64,000 nt of DNA from assembly GCF_030143255.1 (NCBI RefSeq), contig NZ_JARJNR010000010.1, positions 1 to 64,000 on the forward strand, in the 5' to 3' direction. Shown here piece by piece: positions 50,988 through 59,631 of this stretch. The translations under genes were made by a program, and so were the position numbers. Every line of letters begins with the position of its first letter. Position 1 is the stretch's first letter. This DNA is from Frigidibacter sp. SD6-1 (GTDB lineage: Bacteria > Pseudomonadota > Alphaproteobacteria > Rhodobacterales > Rhodobacteraceae). Under the pieces are notes generated by a model. It searched no databases, was not told the origin of the DNA, and saw only the letters and a list, made by a program, of their open reading frames with translations.

Positions 50988-51624
50988 GGTCATCTGCACC
51001 ACAGTCTACCAGTTCCCTGAACTCTCCGATGCCGCCAAGGAAAAAGCGCGCAGCTGGTATCGCGAGCTTGGCCCCCACGACGATTGGTGGGACGCGGTCT
51101 ACGAGGATTTCGAGCGGGTCTGCGAAATCCTCGGCATCCGCCTGAAGACCACGCCCGTCCGCCTGATGGGCGGCGGCACGCGGGCAAAGCCCTGCATTTG
51201 GTTCTCCGGGTTCTGGAGCCAGGGCGACGGGGCCTGCTTCGAGGGCTACCTTAGCCACGCCAAGGGCGCGGCCGCGCGCATCCGGGACTACGCCCCGACC
51301 GACGCGACGCTGCGCGGCATCGCCGACCGGCTGCAGGCCATCCAGCGGCGGAACTTCTATCAGCTCGCCGCCGAGGTCAGCCATCGCGGGCGCTACTACC
51401 ATGAATACACCATGGCAGTTGACGTCACGCGCGACGGTCCGACCTGGCAGCCGCCCACCGAGGACGCCGAGGAGATCGTGACCGAGGCGCTGCGTGATCT
51501 GGCCCGCTGGCTCTACCGCCAGCTTCAGGCTGAATACGACCACCTGACCTCTGACGAGGCCATCGAGGAGGGGATCATCGTGAACGAGTACACTTTCACC
51601 GAAGCCGGGCGCAGGTTTGGGTGA
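50980..51624 (+). CDS. accessory-core protein of unknown function
   Basis: A 214-residue protein rich in aromatic residues: 'EKARSWYRELGPHDDWWDAVYEDFERVCEILGIRL', 'GGGTRAKPCIWFSGFWSQGDGACFEGYLSHAKGA' and a C-terminal 'WLYRQLQAEYDHLTSDEAIEEGIIVNEYTFTEAGRRF'. I recall similar sequences beside conjugative elements (sometimes called antitoxin of toxin-antitoxin stability system) but have no firm assignment. It overlaps the previous gene by 8 bp. Confidence 0.72.
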   Translation: MPEVICTTVYQFPELSDAAKEKARSWYRELGPHDDWWDAVYEDFERVCEILGIRLKTTPVRLMGGGTRAKPCIWFSGFWSQGDGACFEGYLSHAKGAAARIRDYAPTDATLRGIADRLQAIQRRNFYQLAAEVSHRGRYYHEYTMAVDVTRDGPTWQPPTEDAEEIVTEALRDLARWLYRQLQAEYDHLTSDEAIEEGIIVNEYTFTEAGRRFG

Positions 51625-51694
51625 GAGCGCGGACAGTTCATTTGAGCTTTACAATGAGGCCATATGATCTATATTCAGGCCAATGGAGGGCGCC

Positions 51695-52084
51695 ATGTAC
51701 ATTGCTGAGAAAATCCGGGAACCCGCACAGATCAACGCCGTTGCGTTGAAGGCCTATGCGCGCGTGGCCGATGCCTGGGGTCTCAGCCTCAAGGAAGCGG
51801 CTGGCCTTGCCGACATGTCGGAAAGCACGTGGAAGCGCGCCAAGAAGCCGGATTTCGCGGGGGAACTGACCAAGGATCAGCTTCTGCGGCTCAGTGCGGT
51901 GATCGGCATCTACAAGTCGCTCGAACTCTACTTCTCCGAGCCGCTCGCGCGAAGCTGGTTCACCCGACCGAACACGGGGCCGCTCTTTGGGGGAAGCCGT
52001 CCGGTTGACACCGCCATCGACGGGGGCTTGCCGCAAATTCTCGCGGTTCGGACCTATCTCGATGCGTTGCGTGTTGGGGCATGA
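51695..52084 (+). CDS. Xre/MbcA/ParS-type antitoxin
   Basis: A 129-residue antitoxin with the helix-turn-helix 'WGLSLKEAAGLADMSESTWKRAKK' and the C-terminal toxin-binding domain typical of Xre-MbcA-ParS proteins ('RLSAVIGIYKSLELYFSEPLARSWFTRPNTGPLFGG'). The ATG at 51695 follows GGAGGG. It overlaps the RES toxin gene by 4 bp. Confidence 0.9.
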   Translation: MYIAEKIREPAQINAVALKAYARVADAWGLSLKEAAGLADMSESTWKRAKKPDFAGELTKDQLLRLSAVIGIYKSLELYFSEPLARSWFTRPNTGPLFGGSRPVDTAIDGGLPQILAVRTYLDALRVGA

Positions 52085-52782
52085 AGCAGACCGAGATTTC
52101 TGATCGCGGTCTCGTTCGTCTCCTGCCCGCCACTTACCACAAGCCGCCATCCCTGCGTGGTCTCGTCGATACCGATGACGAGATGGAGATCCTCGCAGAG
52201 ATCGAAGGTCTGACCAGCGGCCGTCTTCTGGCGGAACGTGGCCGCAACCCGCATCTGGACCCGCGCGAGCTTGCCTGGCAGCGGCGCAGCCGTGATCAGC
52301 GTATTTATGGCGACAGTCATGTCAACGCCGCCTTCACCTATACCCGCGCCGGCGGAAATCGCTTCAACACAGAGGAGCGCGGCGCATGGTATTGCGCATG
52401 GGATGTGATGGTGTCCGTCAGCGAAGTGGCCTGGCACCGCACGCGCGAACTCGGCTTTACCGGCAGCTTCCATGACAGCGCTCGCTATGTGGAATTGCTG
52501 GCTGACTTCATCGGCGTCTTTGACGACCTGACCGACGAGCCGGGCCATCCGGCTCTGCATCCGGATCCGGCTGTCGGATATCCCGAGGGCCAAAGCCTGG
52601 CCCAGCATCTGCGCCGGGCTGGATCGCGTGGCCTGATCTACCCCTCGGTCCGAGCTGCCGCGCCGGGCGGGAATTGCCTCGTCTGCTTCGAGCCCCACGC
52701 CATCCAGAATGTCCGGCCTGGCGCGTCTTGGGATCTTGTTTGGGATGGGACACCGCACTACTCGGTTACGGCTGTCGGCTGA
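52081..52782 (+). CDS. RES-domain toxin
   Basis: A 233-residue RES toxin with the fold-defining 'RAGGNRFNTEERGAWYCAWD' block, 'SEVAWHRTRELGF' and the late 'GNCLVCFEPHAIQNV'. RES toxins degrade NAD+ and are held in check by the Xre antitoxin encoded directly upstream. The RES/Xre pair probably stabilises the plasmid. Its length is at the upper end of the family because of a long N-terminal region. Confidence 0.9.
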   Translation: MKQTEISDRGLVRLLPATYHKPPSLRGLVDTDDEMEILAEIEGLTSGRLLAERGRNPHLDPRELAWQRRSRDQRIYGDSHVNAAFTYTRAGGNRFNTEERGAWYCAWDVMVSVSEVAWHRTRELGFTGSFHDSARYVELLADFIGVFDDLTDEPGHPALHPDPAVGYPEGQSLAQHLRRAGSRGLIYPSVRAAAPGGNCLVCFEPHAIQNVRPGASWDLVWDGTPHYSVTAVG

Positions 52783-53394
52783 CGAGTATCGGCGCATGCG
52801 TTTTGGAGGGGCCGAAGAAATGGAATCGGCAAATGGCAACAGCGCTGACGTGACGATCTTGCAGCCATGTGACCATCCGGCGTTATTCGAGGCTTTGGAC
52901 TGTCCGCCGTCACCTACGGACGCACTACGAGCAGCACATCGCCGGACGAAAGAGAGGTCATTCCGGCGAAACACATGGCTTCCAACGATGGACTGAGTCT
53001 GCCGGTCTTATGGGCTTCCCATGGACGCGCTGAAGACGACGACGTCTCTGCCCCAAGAGACCTCTATAAATTGCTTTGATGAATGCGATGTTCCAGCGTT
53101 ATGGACGCTCCAATGCCAACATTTCCAAAGAACTGAGGGACTAGCCCAAGTGGAGGAAAGTCTGAAGACGCTGGGTTAAGCGACGGCCACGACTTGCGGT
53201 GGTTGCCGAAGATCGCAGCGGTGTATCTCCCGGCGTGCCGCCGGGAGCAGACCTTGGTCCTTCGGACAGGAGCTTGACCGAAGCTGATGTCCCAAAGGGA
53301 TAATCTGCCAATCTATAGGTTGGCAACTACGCTCGGTTTGCCAAGCCACGGCATAGCAGAAGCTCCGGAAGGCCGGAGCTAGCCGGTGCCGTGC
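52783..53394. other. about 610 bp without a supported gene
   Basis: Frames on both strands are short, lack ribosome sites and show no recognised product. Base composition is lower in GC near 53000-53130, suggesting a remnant of foreign DNA. A perfect hairpin CTCCCGGCG-TGC-CGCCGGGAG lies at 53227-53247. A second element at 53347-53393 is described separately. Confidence 0.45.
53347..53393 (-). terminator. terminator-like hairpin downstream of 53395-53691
   Basis: An inner stem AGCTCCGG-AAGG-CCGGAGCT (53361-53380) sits inside CACGGCA/TGCCGTG, just after the stop of the leftward gene. The double stem is well placed to end that transcript, though no T-tract follows. Confidence 0.55.
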
Positions 53395-53691
53395 TCACTT
53401 GTTCCCGTCGATCCACTTCGACATCAACCCCTTGTCGCGGAAGCATTCGTCCGGAACGGCGCGGCGCTTGATGCGGGCGAGCTTCTCCGCGAAGGCCACC
53501 TGCTTCGAGGTCGGCAGCCGGTCCATGTCGGATACCGGCTTCAGCTGGGCCTGCGCCTCGATCCAGGCGCTGAGCGACCGGCGGTCCTGCTGAACTTCCC
53601 AGAGCAGGAGGGTCTGGTTGCGCAGGGCGAGCGAGCGCGCATAGGCGATCTGCTTGGGCGTCGCGGGCAAGGCGTATGTGGTGCTGTCCAT
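53395..53691 (-). CDS. 98-residue protein with two copies of a KQxAxAxxLA motif
   Basis: A basic small protein with an internal repeat: 'TPKQIAYARSLALRNQTLL' (about residues 11-29) and 'TSKQVAFAEKLARIKRR' (about 61-77), separated by 'RRSLSAWIEAQAQLKPVSD'. Each copy resembles short three-helix repeats found with helicases and DNA-repair proteins on plasmids. It is divergent from the methylase-helicase gene at 53869, which suggests a linked role. Confidence 0.72.
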   Translation of the reverse strand: MDSTTYALPATPKQIAYARSLALRNQTLLLWEVQQDRRSLSAWIEAQAQLKPVSDMDRLPTSKQVAFAEKLARIKRRAVPDECFRDKGLMSKWIDGNK

Positions 53692-53799
53692 CGGGAAACT
53701 CCCTTGCTGGCTTGGCCCTGAATATAGAACATAACAGGAACAAAATCAAGCCGAAGCTCTGGGGCGCGTCGGTTCGAGAGGGAGAGATGGGCGGGGGAA

Positions 53800-53843
53800 G
53801 ATCAGGCCTGAGGGTGCCCGAGAGAGGGTGTCCGGGCCTGATC
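53800..53843 (+). promoter_or_regulatory. second-class structured leader (copy E)
   Basis: GATCAGGCC (53800-53808) pairs perfectly with GGCCTGATC (53835-53843). The enclosed segment holds CCCGAGAGAGG. With the upstream GAGAGGGAGAGA run it parallels the leader at 49339-49389. It ends 25 nt before the ATG at 53869, in a region that also carries the leftward promoter of the 98-residue gene. Confidence 0.5.
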
Positions 53844-53868
53844 CTGTCCCTCATTCTGGAGCTTCCCG

Positions 53869-56800
53869 ATGACCTATCTCGCACCCGTTGCGCCTCCCGT
53901 TCCCGTTCCATCGCGCGATCTCGCGCCAGCGATCCTCGCCGTCGCCGAAGTGTTGCAGCCCGATCTGACCCAAGGTTTCCAGATCGACGCGCTGCGTCTG
54001 CGGCTCGAGATGGAGCGCGCCTTTGGCGGCTCAGATGCCGATGGTTGCTGGGACTGGAAGCTTGCCTATGAGGCGGGCGAGGTGGCGCTGGTCCTCTTCC
54101 TGCGGAAGTTCGGCCGCGCGCTGCTGGCCCGGGCCGGCTCGCCTGCGGCGCTGCTGCCGATCCTCTCCAAGGTGGCCGGCCTCTTGCCGACGCACACCCG
54201 CCGCTCGGAGGAGATGGAGCGCTTCCAGCAATTCTCGACGCCCTTGCCCATGGGGCTCGCGGCGCTCACTGCTGCGCAGATCACCCGGCGTGACCTGGTC
54301 CTCGAGCCTTCGGCCGGGACCGGCCTTCTGGCGATCCTCGCGGAAATCGCCAGCGGCAGCCTCGCGCTGAACGAGTTGGCAGACACCCGCGCCGACCTTC
54401 TGCGCCTTCTCTTTCCGGGTCATCCCGTCACCACATTCGACGCAGCACAGATCGACGATCATCTCGACGCGGGCGTCCGCCCAAGCGTCATCTTGATGAA
54501 CCCGCCGTTTTCGGTTGTGGCGAATGTCGATGGCCGGACGACAGAGGCGACAGCGCGCCACCTCCGCTCGGCGCTTGCCCGGCTCGCCCCCGGCGGGCGT
54601 CTGGTCGCAATCACCGGAGCCGGTTTCGCACCCGATGCGCCTGCGTGGGCAGAGACATTCGGCCGCCTGACCGAGAGTGCCCATCTGGTCTTCACCGGCG
54701 CTGTGTCGGGCGCTGCTTTCGCCAAGCACGGCACTAGCTTCGAGACGCGGATCTCGGTCTTCGACAAATGCCGGGGCGGCGAGCAGGGTGGCATCACCGC
54801 CGATCTGGCACGGTCCATCTCGCCCGATGTGGCCCACCTCCTTGCCCGGATCACCGCCGAGGTCCCGCCACGCGTCGAGTTGGATGCGGGTGTGGGCGCA
54901 TGTTCCCGGCCCATTTCCTCTTTCCGGGGAATTCCTTCCCGTGCCTCCGGCCCTGCCGCTCGACCCCAGCGGTCAACGGCGTCGGCCAAGACGGATGCGC
55001 ATGTCACCACGCCCGATGCCGAGGACCTCGCCTACACGCTGCGCGAGACGGAGGACGGCCTCGGCTCCGCGCGCCTTTCTGACGAGATCTACGAGATCTT
55101 TCGGCTGCAGGCGATCGACATTCCCGGTGCCGCTCCACACCCGACCAAGCTTGTGCAATCCGCGGCCATGGCGTCCGTTGCGCCCCCGAAACCCTCCTAC
55201 CGCCCGAAACTCCCCGCCGCCGTCCTGCGCGACGGCCTGCTGTCCGACGCGCAGCTTGAGACCGTGATCTATGCCGGTGAGGCGCATGACGCCTATCTCG
55301 CGGGGTCTTGGACCGTCGATGAGACCGGCGACACGGTGTCTGCCGCGCCCGACGATGCCGCAGACGCTGTCCGCTTCCGCCGCGGCTTCTTCCTTGGCGA
55401 CGGCACCGGTGCGGGCAAGGGCCGCCAGTCAGCAGGCATCCTGCTCGACAACTGGTACCAAGGCCGCCGCAAGGCGCTCTGGATCTCGAAGAGCGACAAG
55501 CTTCTCGAGGACGCGCAGCGCGACTGGTCTGCCCTTGGCCAAGAGCGGCTGCTGGTGACACCCTTGTCGCGCTTCGCGCAAGGCCGCGACATCCCGCTCG
55601 CTGAGGGTATCCTGTTCACCACCTATGCGACGCTGCGATCCGAGGAGCGGGGCGCCAAGAAATCCCGCGTCGACCAGATCGTCGACTGGCTGGGGGCGGA
55701 TTTCGACGGCGTGATCCTCTTTGACGAAAGCCATGCCATGGCCAACGCTGCAGGGTCCAAGGGCGAGCGCGGTGACACGGAAGCTTCGCAGCAGGGCAGG
55801 GCGGGCCTGCGCCTGCAGCACAAGCTGCCCAATGCCCGCGTGGTCTATGTCTCGGCCACGGGAGCCACGACGGTCCACAACCTCGCCTATGCGCAGCGCC
55901 TCGGGCTCTGGGGCGGGGAGGACTTTCCCTTCGCGACCCGCGCCGAATTTGTCGAGGCCATCGAGGCTGGCGGCGTCGCCGCGATGGAAGTCCTCGCCTG
56001 CGACCTGCGGTCCTTGGGCCTCTACACGGCCCGGTCGCTGTCCTACGATGGCGTCGAATACGAGATGCTGGAACATGCGCTGACCCCTGAGCAGCGCGGC
56101 ATCTATGATGCCTATGCCGGGGCCTTCGCCATCATCCACAACAATCTCGCGGCCGCGATGGATGCGGCCAATATCACGGGCGACAGCGGCACACTGAACC
56201 GCCAGGCCAAGTCCGCCGCGCGCTCGGCCTTCGAGTCTGCCAAGCAGCGCTTCTTCGGGCATCTGCTCACCAGCATGAAGACCCCCACGCTGATCGCGAG
56301 CATCGATGCCGATCTCTCGGCAGGCCACGCAGCCGTCATCCAAATCGTCTCGACCGGCGAGGCGCTGATGGAGCGCCGCCTGTCGGACATCCCCACCGAC
56401 GAATGGAACGACATCCGCGTCGACATCACCCCGCGCGAGTACGTCCTGGACTACCTCGCCCATTCCTTCCCGGTGCAGCTCTACGAGCCCTTCACTGACA
56501 GCGAGGGAAATTTGTCGTCCCGGCCCGTTGTTCGCGACGGCCAGCCAGTCGAATGCCGCGAGGCTGCGCGCCGGCGCGACGCGCTGATCGAAAGGCTGGC
56601 GTCGCTGCCGCCGGTGCCGGGGGCGCTTGACCAGATCGTGCAGCGCTTCGGCACCGACCTCGTGGCCGAGGTCACGGGCCGCTCGCGCCGCATCGTGCGC
56701 AAAGGCGAGGGTCCTGCTGCTCGGCTCGTCGTGGACAGCCGGGCGGGCTCGGCCAACCTCTCGGAAACTGCCGCCTTCATGGAAGACCAGAAACGCATCC

Positions 56801-58230
56801 TGATCTTCTCAGATGCTGGCGGCACGGGTCGGAGCTACCACGCCGATCTCGGGGCCAAGAACCAGCGCCTGCGGGTGCATTATCTTCTGGAACCCGGCTG
56901 GAAGGCAGATGCAGCCATCCAAGGCCTCGGGCGCACCAACCGCACCAATCAGGCGCAGCCGCCGCTCTTCCGGCCGGTGGCCACGGATGTTAAGGCGGAG
57001 AAGCGGTTCCTGTCGACCATCGCCCGCCGCCTCGACACGCTCGGGGCCATTACGCGCGGCCAGCGCCAGACGGGCGGGCAGGGGCTGTTTCGGCCGGAGG
57101 ACAACCTCGAGTCGCCCTATGCCCGAGACGCGCTGCGCCAGCTTTACCGCCGGATCTATCGCGGCGATGTGGCGGGCTGTTCGCTCGGTGCCTTCGAGGA
57201 CGCCACCGGCCTGAGCCTGACGGATGACAACGGTCTGAAAGAAGACCTGCCCCCGATCACCACCTTTCTCAATCGCCTGCTGGCGCTGACGATCGACATG
57301 CAGGCCGTGCTCTTCTCGGCCTTCGAGGAATTGCTCGATCAACGGATCGAGGGCGCTATCGCCGCAGGGGTCTATGACCTTGGTCTCGAGACGCTACGTG
57401 CCGAAAGCTTCCGTGTCACGGATGCGCGCGTGATCTACACCCATCCCGGCTCCGGAGCGGAAACCCAGCTCCTCACCATCGCAGAAAAGCGCCGCAACAC
57501 GCCGACCTCGCTTGCCGATGCTCTCGACTGGCTCGATGACCCGAAGGCCCGCCTTCTGGTCAACAGCCGCTCCGGCCGGGCTGCGGTGCAGGTGCCCGCG
57601 ACCAGTCTGATGCTGGACGACGGTACCATCGAGCCGCGGCTGCGTCTGATCCGGCCGACCGAGGCGAGCACGGTTCCGGCCAAGATCATGGACGACACCC
57701 ACTGGCTGGAAGCCGACCGCGCGGCCTTCGTCGCTGCCTGGACCGCGGAACTGGCCGAGGTGCCGGAGTTCAGCGAGTCCACCCTCCACATCGTTGCAGG
57801 CCTCCTGTTGCCGATCTGGAAGCAGCTCCCGCAGGACGAAACCCGCGTCTACCGGCTGCAGACGGATGACGGTCAGCGCATCATCGGTCGCCGCGTCTCG
57901 CCCGCCTGGGTCGCGACCACGCTGGCCAATGACGCGCCGCAACTCACGGCGGCCCAAGTCCATGCCCTCGTTCTCGAGGGCAAGACCGTGGTCCGCCTTA
58001 CCGAGGGGATGGAGTTGCATCGCTCCCGCGTCATGGGCGTGAACCGGATCGAGCTTTCCGGCTTCACGGAAGCGGCCAAGGACCGGCTGAAGGCGGATGG
58101 CTTCTTTTCGGAGATCATCAGCTGGAAGCTGCGCCTCTTCTGCCCGACGGACTCGGGCGGCATCGTCGTGCTGGATCGTCTGCTTGCACGTTGTCCTGTG
58201 ACGGGACTACATGCACGCGGAGGGTGTTGA
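53869..58230 (+). CDS. methyltransferase and strawberry-notch helicase fusion
   Basis: A 1453-residue protein. Residues about 95-300 form a class I SAM methyltransferase with 'LEPSAGTGLLAIL' (SAM site) and 'ILMNPPFSV' (catalytic NPPF, adenine-N6 type). From about residue 450 a superfamily 2 helicase follows: 'GTGAGKGRQSAGILLDNWYQGRRKALWISKS' (motif I), 'GVILFDESHAMAN' (motif II, DESH), 'VVYVSATGA' (III) and 'AAIQGLGRTNRTNQAQ' (VI), the strawberry-notch type. It probably remodels and methylates plasmid DNA. It is widely conserved on large plasmids and islands. Confidence 0.9.
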   Translation: MTYLAPVAPPVPVPSRDLAPAILAVAEVLQPDLTQGFQIDALRLRLEMERAFGGSDADGCWDWKLAYEAGEVALVLFLRKFGRALLARAGSPAALLPILSKVAGLLPTHTRRSEEMERFQQFSTPLPMGLAALTAAQITRRDLVLEPSAGTGLLAILAEIASGSLALNELADTRADLLRLLFPGHPVTTFDAAQIDDHLDAGVRPSVILMNPPFSVVANVDGRTTEATARHLRSALARLAPGGRLVAITGAGFAPDAPAWAETFGRLTESAHLVFTGAVSGAAFAKHGTSFETRISVFDKCRGGEQGGITADLARSISPDVAHLLARITAEVPPRVELDAGVGACSRPISSFRGIPSRASGPAARPQRSTASAKTDAHVTTPDAEDLAYTLRETEDGLGSARLSDEIYEIFRLQAIDIPGAAPHPTKLVQSAAMASVAPPKPSYRPKLPAAVLRDGLLSDAQLETVIYAGEAHDAYLAGSWTVDETGDTVSAAPDDAADAVRFRRGFFLGDGTGAGKGRQSAGILLDNWYQGRRKALWISKSDKLLEDAQRDWSALGQERLLVTPLSRFAQGRDIPLAEGILFTTYATLRSEERGAKKSRVDQIVDWLGADFDGVILFDESHAMANAAGSKGERGDTEASQQGRAGLRLQHKLPNARVVYVSATGATTVHNLAYAQRLGLWGGEDFPFATRAEFVEAIEAGGVAAMEVLACDLRSLGLYTARSLSYDGVEYEMLEHALTPEQRGIYDAYAGAFAIIHNNLAAAMDAANITGDSGTLNRQAKSAARSAFESAKQRFFGHLLTSMKTPTLIASIDADLSAGHAAVIQIVSTGEALMERRLSDIPTDEWNDIRVDITPREYVLDYLAHSFPVQLYEPFTDSEGNLSSRPVVRDGQPVECREAARRRDALIERLASLPPVPGALDQIVQRFGTDLVAEVTGRSRRIVRKGEGPAARLVVDSRAGSANLSETAAFMEDQKRILIFSDAGGTGRSYHADLGAKNQRLRVHYLLEPGWKADAAIQGLGRTNRTNQAQPPLFRPVATDVKAEKRFLSTIARRLDTLGAITRGQRQTGGQGLFRPEDNLESPYARDALRQLYRRIYRGDVAGCSLGAFEDATGLSLTDDNGLKEDLPPITTFLNRLLALTIDMQAVLFSAFEELLDQRIEGAIAAGVYDLGLETLRAESFRVTDARVIYTHPGSGAETQLLTIAEKRRNTPTSLADALDWLDDPKARLLVNSRSGRAAVQVPATSLMLDDGTIEPRLRLIRPTEASTVPAKIMDDTHWLEADRAAFVAAWTAELAEVPEFSESTLHIVAGLLLPIWKQLPQDETRVYRLQTDDGQRIIGRRVSPAWVATTLANDAPQLTAAQVHALVLEGKTVVRLTEGMELHRSRVMGVNRIELSGFTEAAKDRLKADGFFSEIISWKLRLFCPTDSGGIVVLDRLLARCPVTGLHARGGC

Positions 58231-58233
58231 CCC

Positions 58234-59265
58234 ATGTATTCCGAGACTGAAGATGTGATCCGCGCTCTGGCGGAGAATGCTGAGAGCGTCTGTCGCGCTT
58301 ACCTTCCCGCCGGACGGCGGGAAGGATCCTACTGGATCGTGGGCGACCTGCAGAACAACCCCGGCCGGTCGCTTTTCGTGCGGCTGACCGGACCCGCGTC
58401 AGGGCCGGGCGCGCGCGGAAAATGGCAGGATGCGGCGGTCGGACTGCATGGTGATCTTCTCGACATCATCCGCGAGCGGACCGGGATCTCCCGCTTTCCC
58501 GATCTTCTGGCCGAGGCCCGAGCACATCTTGGCCGTCCGCAGCCGGTTCTCCCGGATGCGCCCATGCCGAAGAAGGCGAAGGCTCCCGCTGGCACGACAG
58601 TGGCGGCGGCGCGTCTGTTCGCAGCCTCGATGCCGGTCGCAGGGACGCTTGCTGACTCCTACTTCCGCTCCCGCGGCCTGACCCAAGGCGGCAGGATGAA
58701 CGCCCTGCGCTTCCACCCGAAGTGCTGGCATCGGGAGGAGGGCCAAACCAAGAGCACCCCCAGACCAGCACTGATCGCCGCGGTCACCGATGGGGCAGGG
58801 GCCTTGCAGGGCGTGCATCGCACCTGGCTTGCGCCTGACGGACAGGGGAAGGCGCGGGTCGAGACGCAGCGGCGTGCCATGGGTCACCTCCTCGGCAATG
58901 CCGTCAGACTGACCCCGCATGACGACATCCTCGTGGTCGGCGAGGGCATCGAGACCATGCTGTCCCTGATCGAGGCAGTGCCCGGCCTTCCCGTCTGGGC
59001 CGCGCTCTCGTCGGGTCACCTCGGGGCGGTCCTGCTGCCGGAGGAGCTGCAGCGCCTCTACATCGCCATCGACCGCGATCCGGCGGGGCGCGGCGCGGCA
59101 GAGAGGTTGAGCGCCAGAGCAACCGGGGTCGGCATTTCCGTGCGGGTGCTGGAACCGCGGCTCGGGGATTTCAACGATGATCTCCGGGCGACCGGCAAAG
59201 AGGCGCTGCGCCAGCATCTGGCAGGTCAGATCGGGCCCGAGGATCGGCAGCGCCTGTTCGGCTGA
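58234..59265 (+). CDS. Toprim-domain protein (primase-like)
   Basis: A 343-residue protein with a C-terminal Toprim domain ('LVVGEGIETMLSLIEAVPGLPVWAALSSGHLGAVLLP', 'LYIAIDRDPAGRGAAERL', the conserved Glu and DxD). The N-terminus ('VCRAYLPAGRREGSYWIVGDLQNNPGRSLFVRL') matches the DUF7146-type plasmid family. No CHC2 zinc finger is present, so it may be a primase relative or a nuclease. It follows the helicase by 4 bp and probably acts with it in plasmid DNA processing. Confidence 0.88.
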   Translation: MYSETEDVIRALAENAESVCRAYLPAGRREGSYWIVGDLQNNPGRSLFVRLTGPASGPGARGKWQDAAVGLHGDLLDIIRERTGISRFPDLLAEARAHLGRPQPVLPDAPMPKKAKAPAGTTVAAARLFAASMPVAGTLADSYFRSRGLTQGGRMNALRFHPKCWHREEGQTKSTPRPALIAAVTDGAGALQGVHRTWLAPDGQGKARVETQRRAMGHLLGNAVRLTPHDDILVVGEGIETMLSLIEAVPGLPVWAALSSGHLGAVLLPEELQRLYIAIDRDPAGRGAAERLSARATGVGISVRVLEPRLGDFNDDLRATGKEALRQHLAGQIGPEDRQRLFG

Positions 59266-59413
59266 GCAGCGTCGCGCAGGGGCGGGCAAGGAACAGCAGG
59301 GCAGGGTCTGCATTCCTGTTGTGGCTTTTGACCGTCACCTTTGCCTCTTCCCGGGCAATCTCATCCACCCGTCCCCCGAGCGGCCTTCAAGAGATGGGCA
59401 GGCGGCCGTCAAA
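59266..59413. other. intergenic stretch before the nested inverted repeat
   Basis: About 150 bp without a gene. Together with 59414-59631 it makes a 366-bp gap between the Toprim and DUF2493 genes. It is GC-rich and contains no recognised promoter. Confidence 0.4.
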
Positions 59414-59556
59414 GGGGACGCCCCTTCAAGGACGGGGGGCGACTGATTTCCGCCGGCGGGGACAAGCCCCGCCTTTGCATCGCGAAGCAAATCAGCCGCC
59501 CCCCGTCCTCCTCCACATGCGTTCCGGCCCTGAAAAGGGGGTGAAGGGGCGGCCCC
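59414..59556. repeat. nested inverted repeat (about 143 bp)
   Basis: The outer arms GGGGACGCCCCTTCA (59414-59428) and TGAAGGGGCGGCCCC (59542-59556) match at 14 of 15 positions. Inside, GGACGGGGGGCG pairs perfectly with CGCCCCCCGTCC (59430-59441 with 59497-59508), continuing after one mismatch as CTGATTT/AAATCAG. Innermost is GGCGGGG-ACAAG-CCCCGCC (59455-59473). Such symmetry could make a branched RNA or a cruciform. It lies 76 bp before the DUF2493 start. Confidence 0.65.
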
Positions 59557-59631
59557 CGTGACGGCGCTCTACGCCCATGAAGGCCGCGCGGGATGACGCG
59601 CGGACGAGACAGGCCCGGAGGCAAGAAACCG

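Noticed and set aside
53141-53326. Minus-strand open frame of 61 codons in the gap after the RES toxin
   Set aside because: No ribosome site; covers the hairpin 53227-53247, so composition is dictated by the palindrome.
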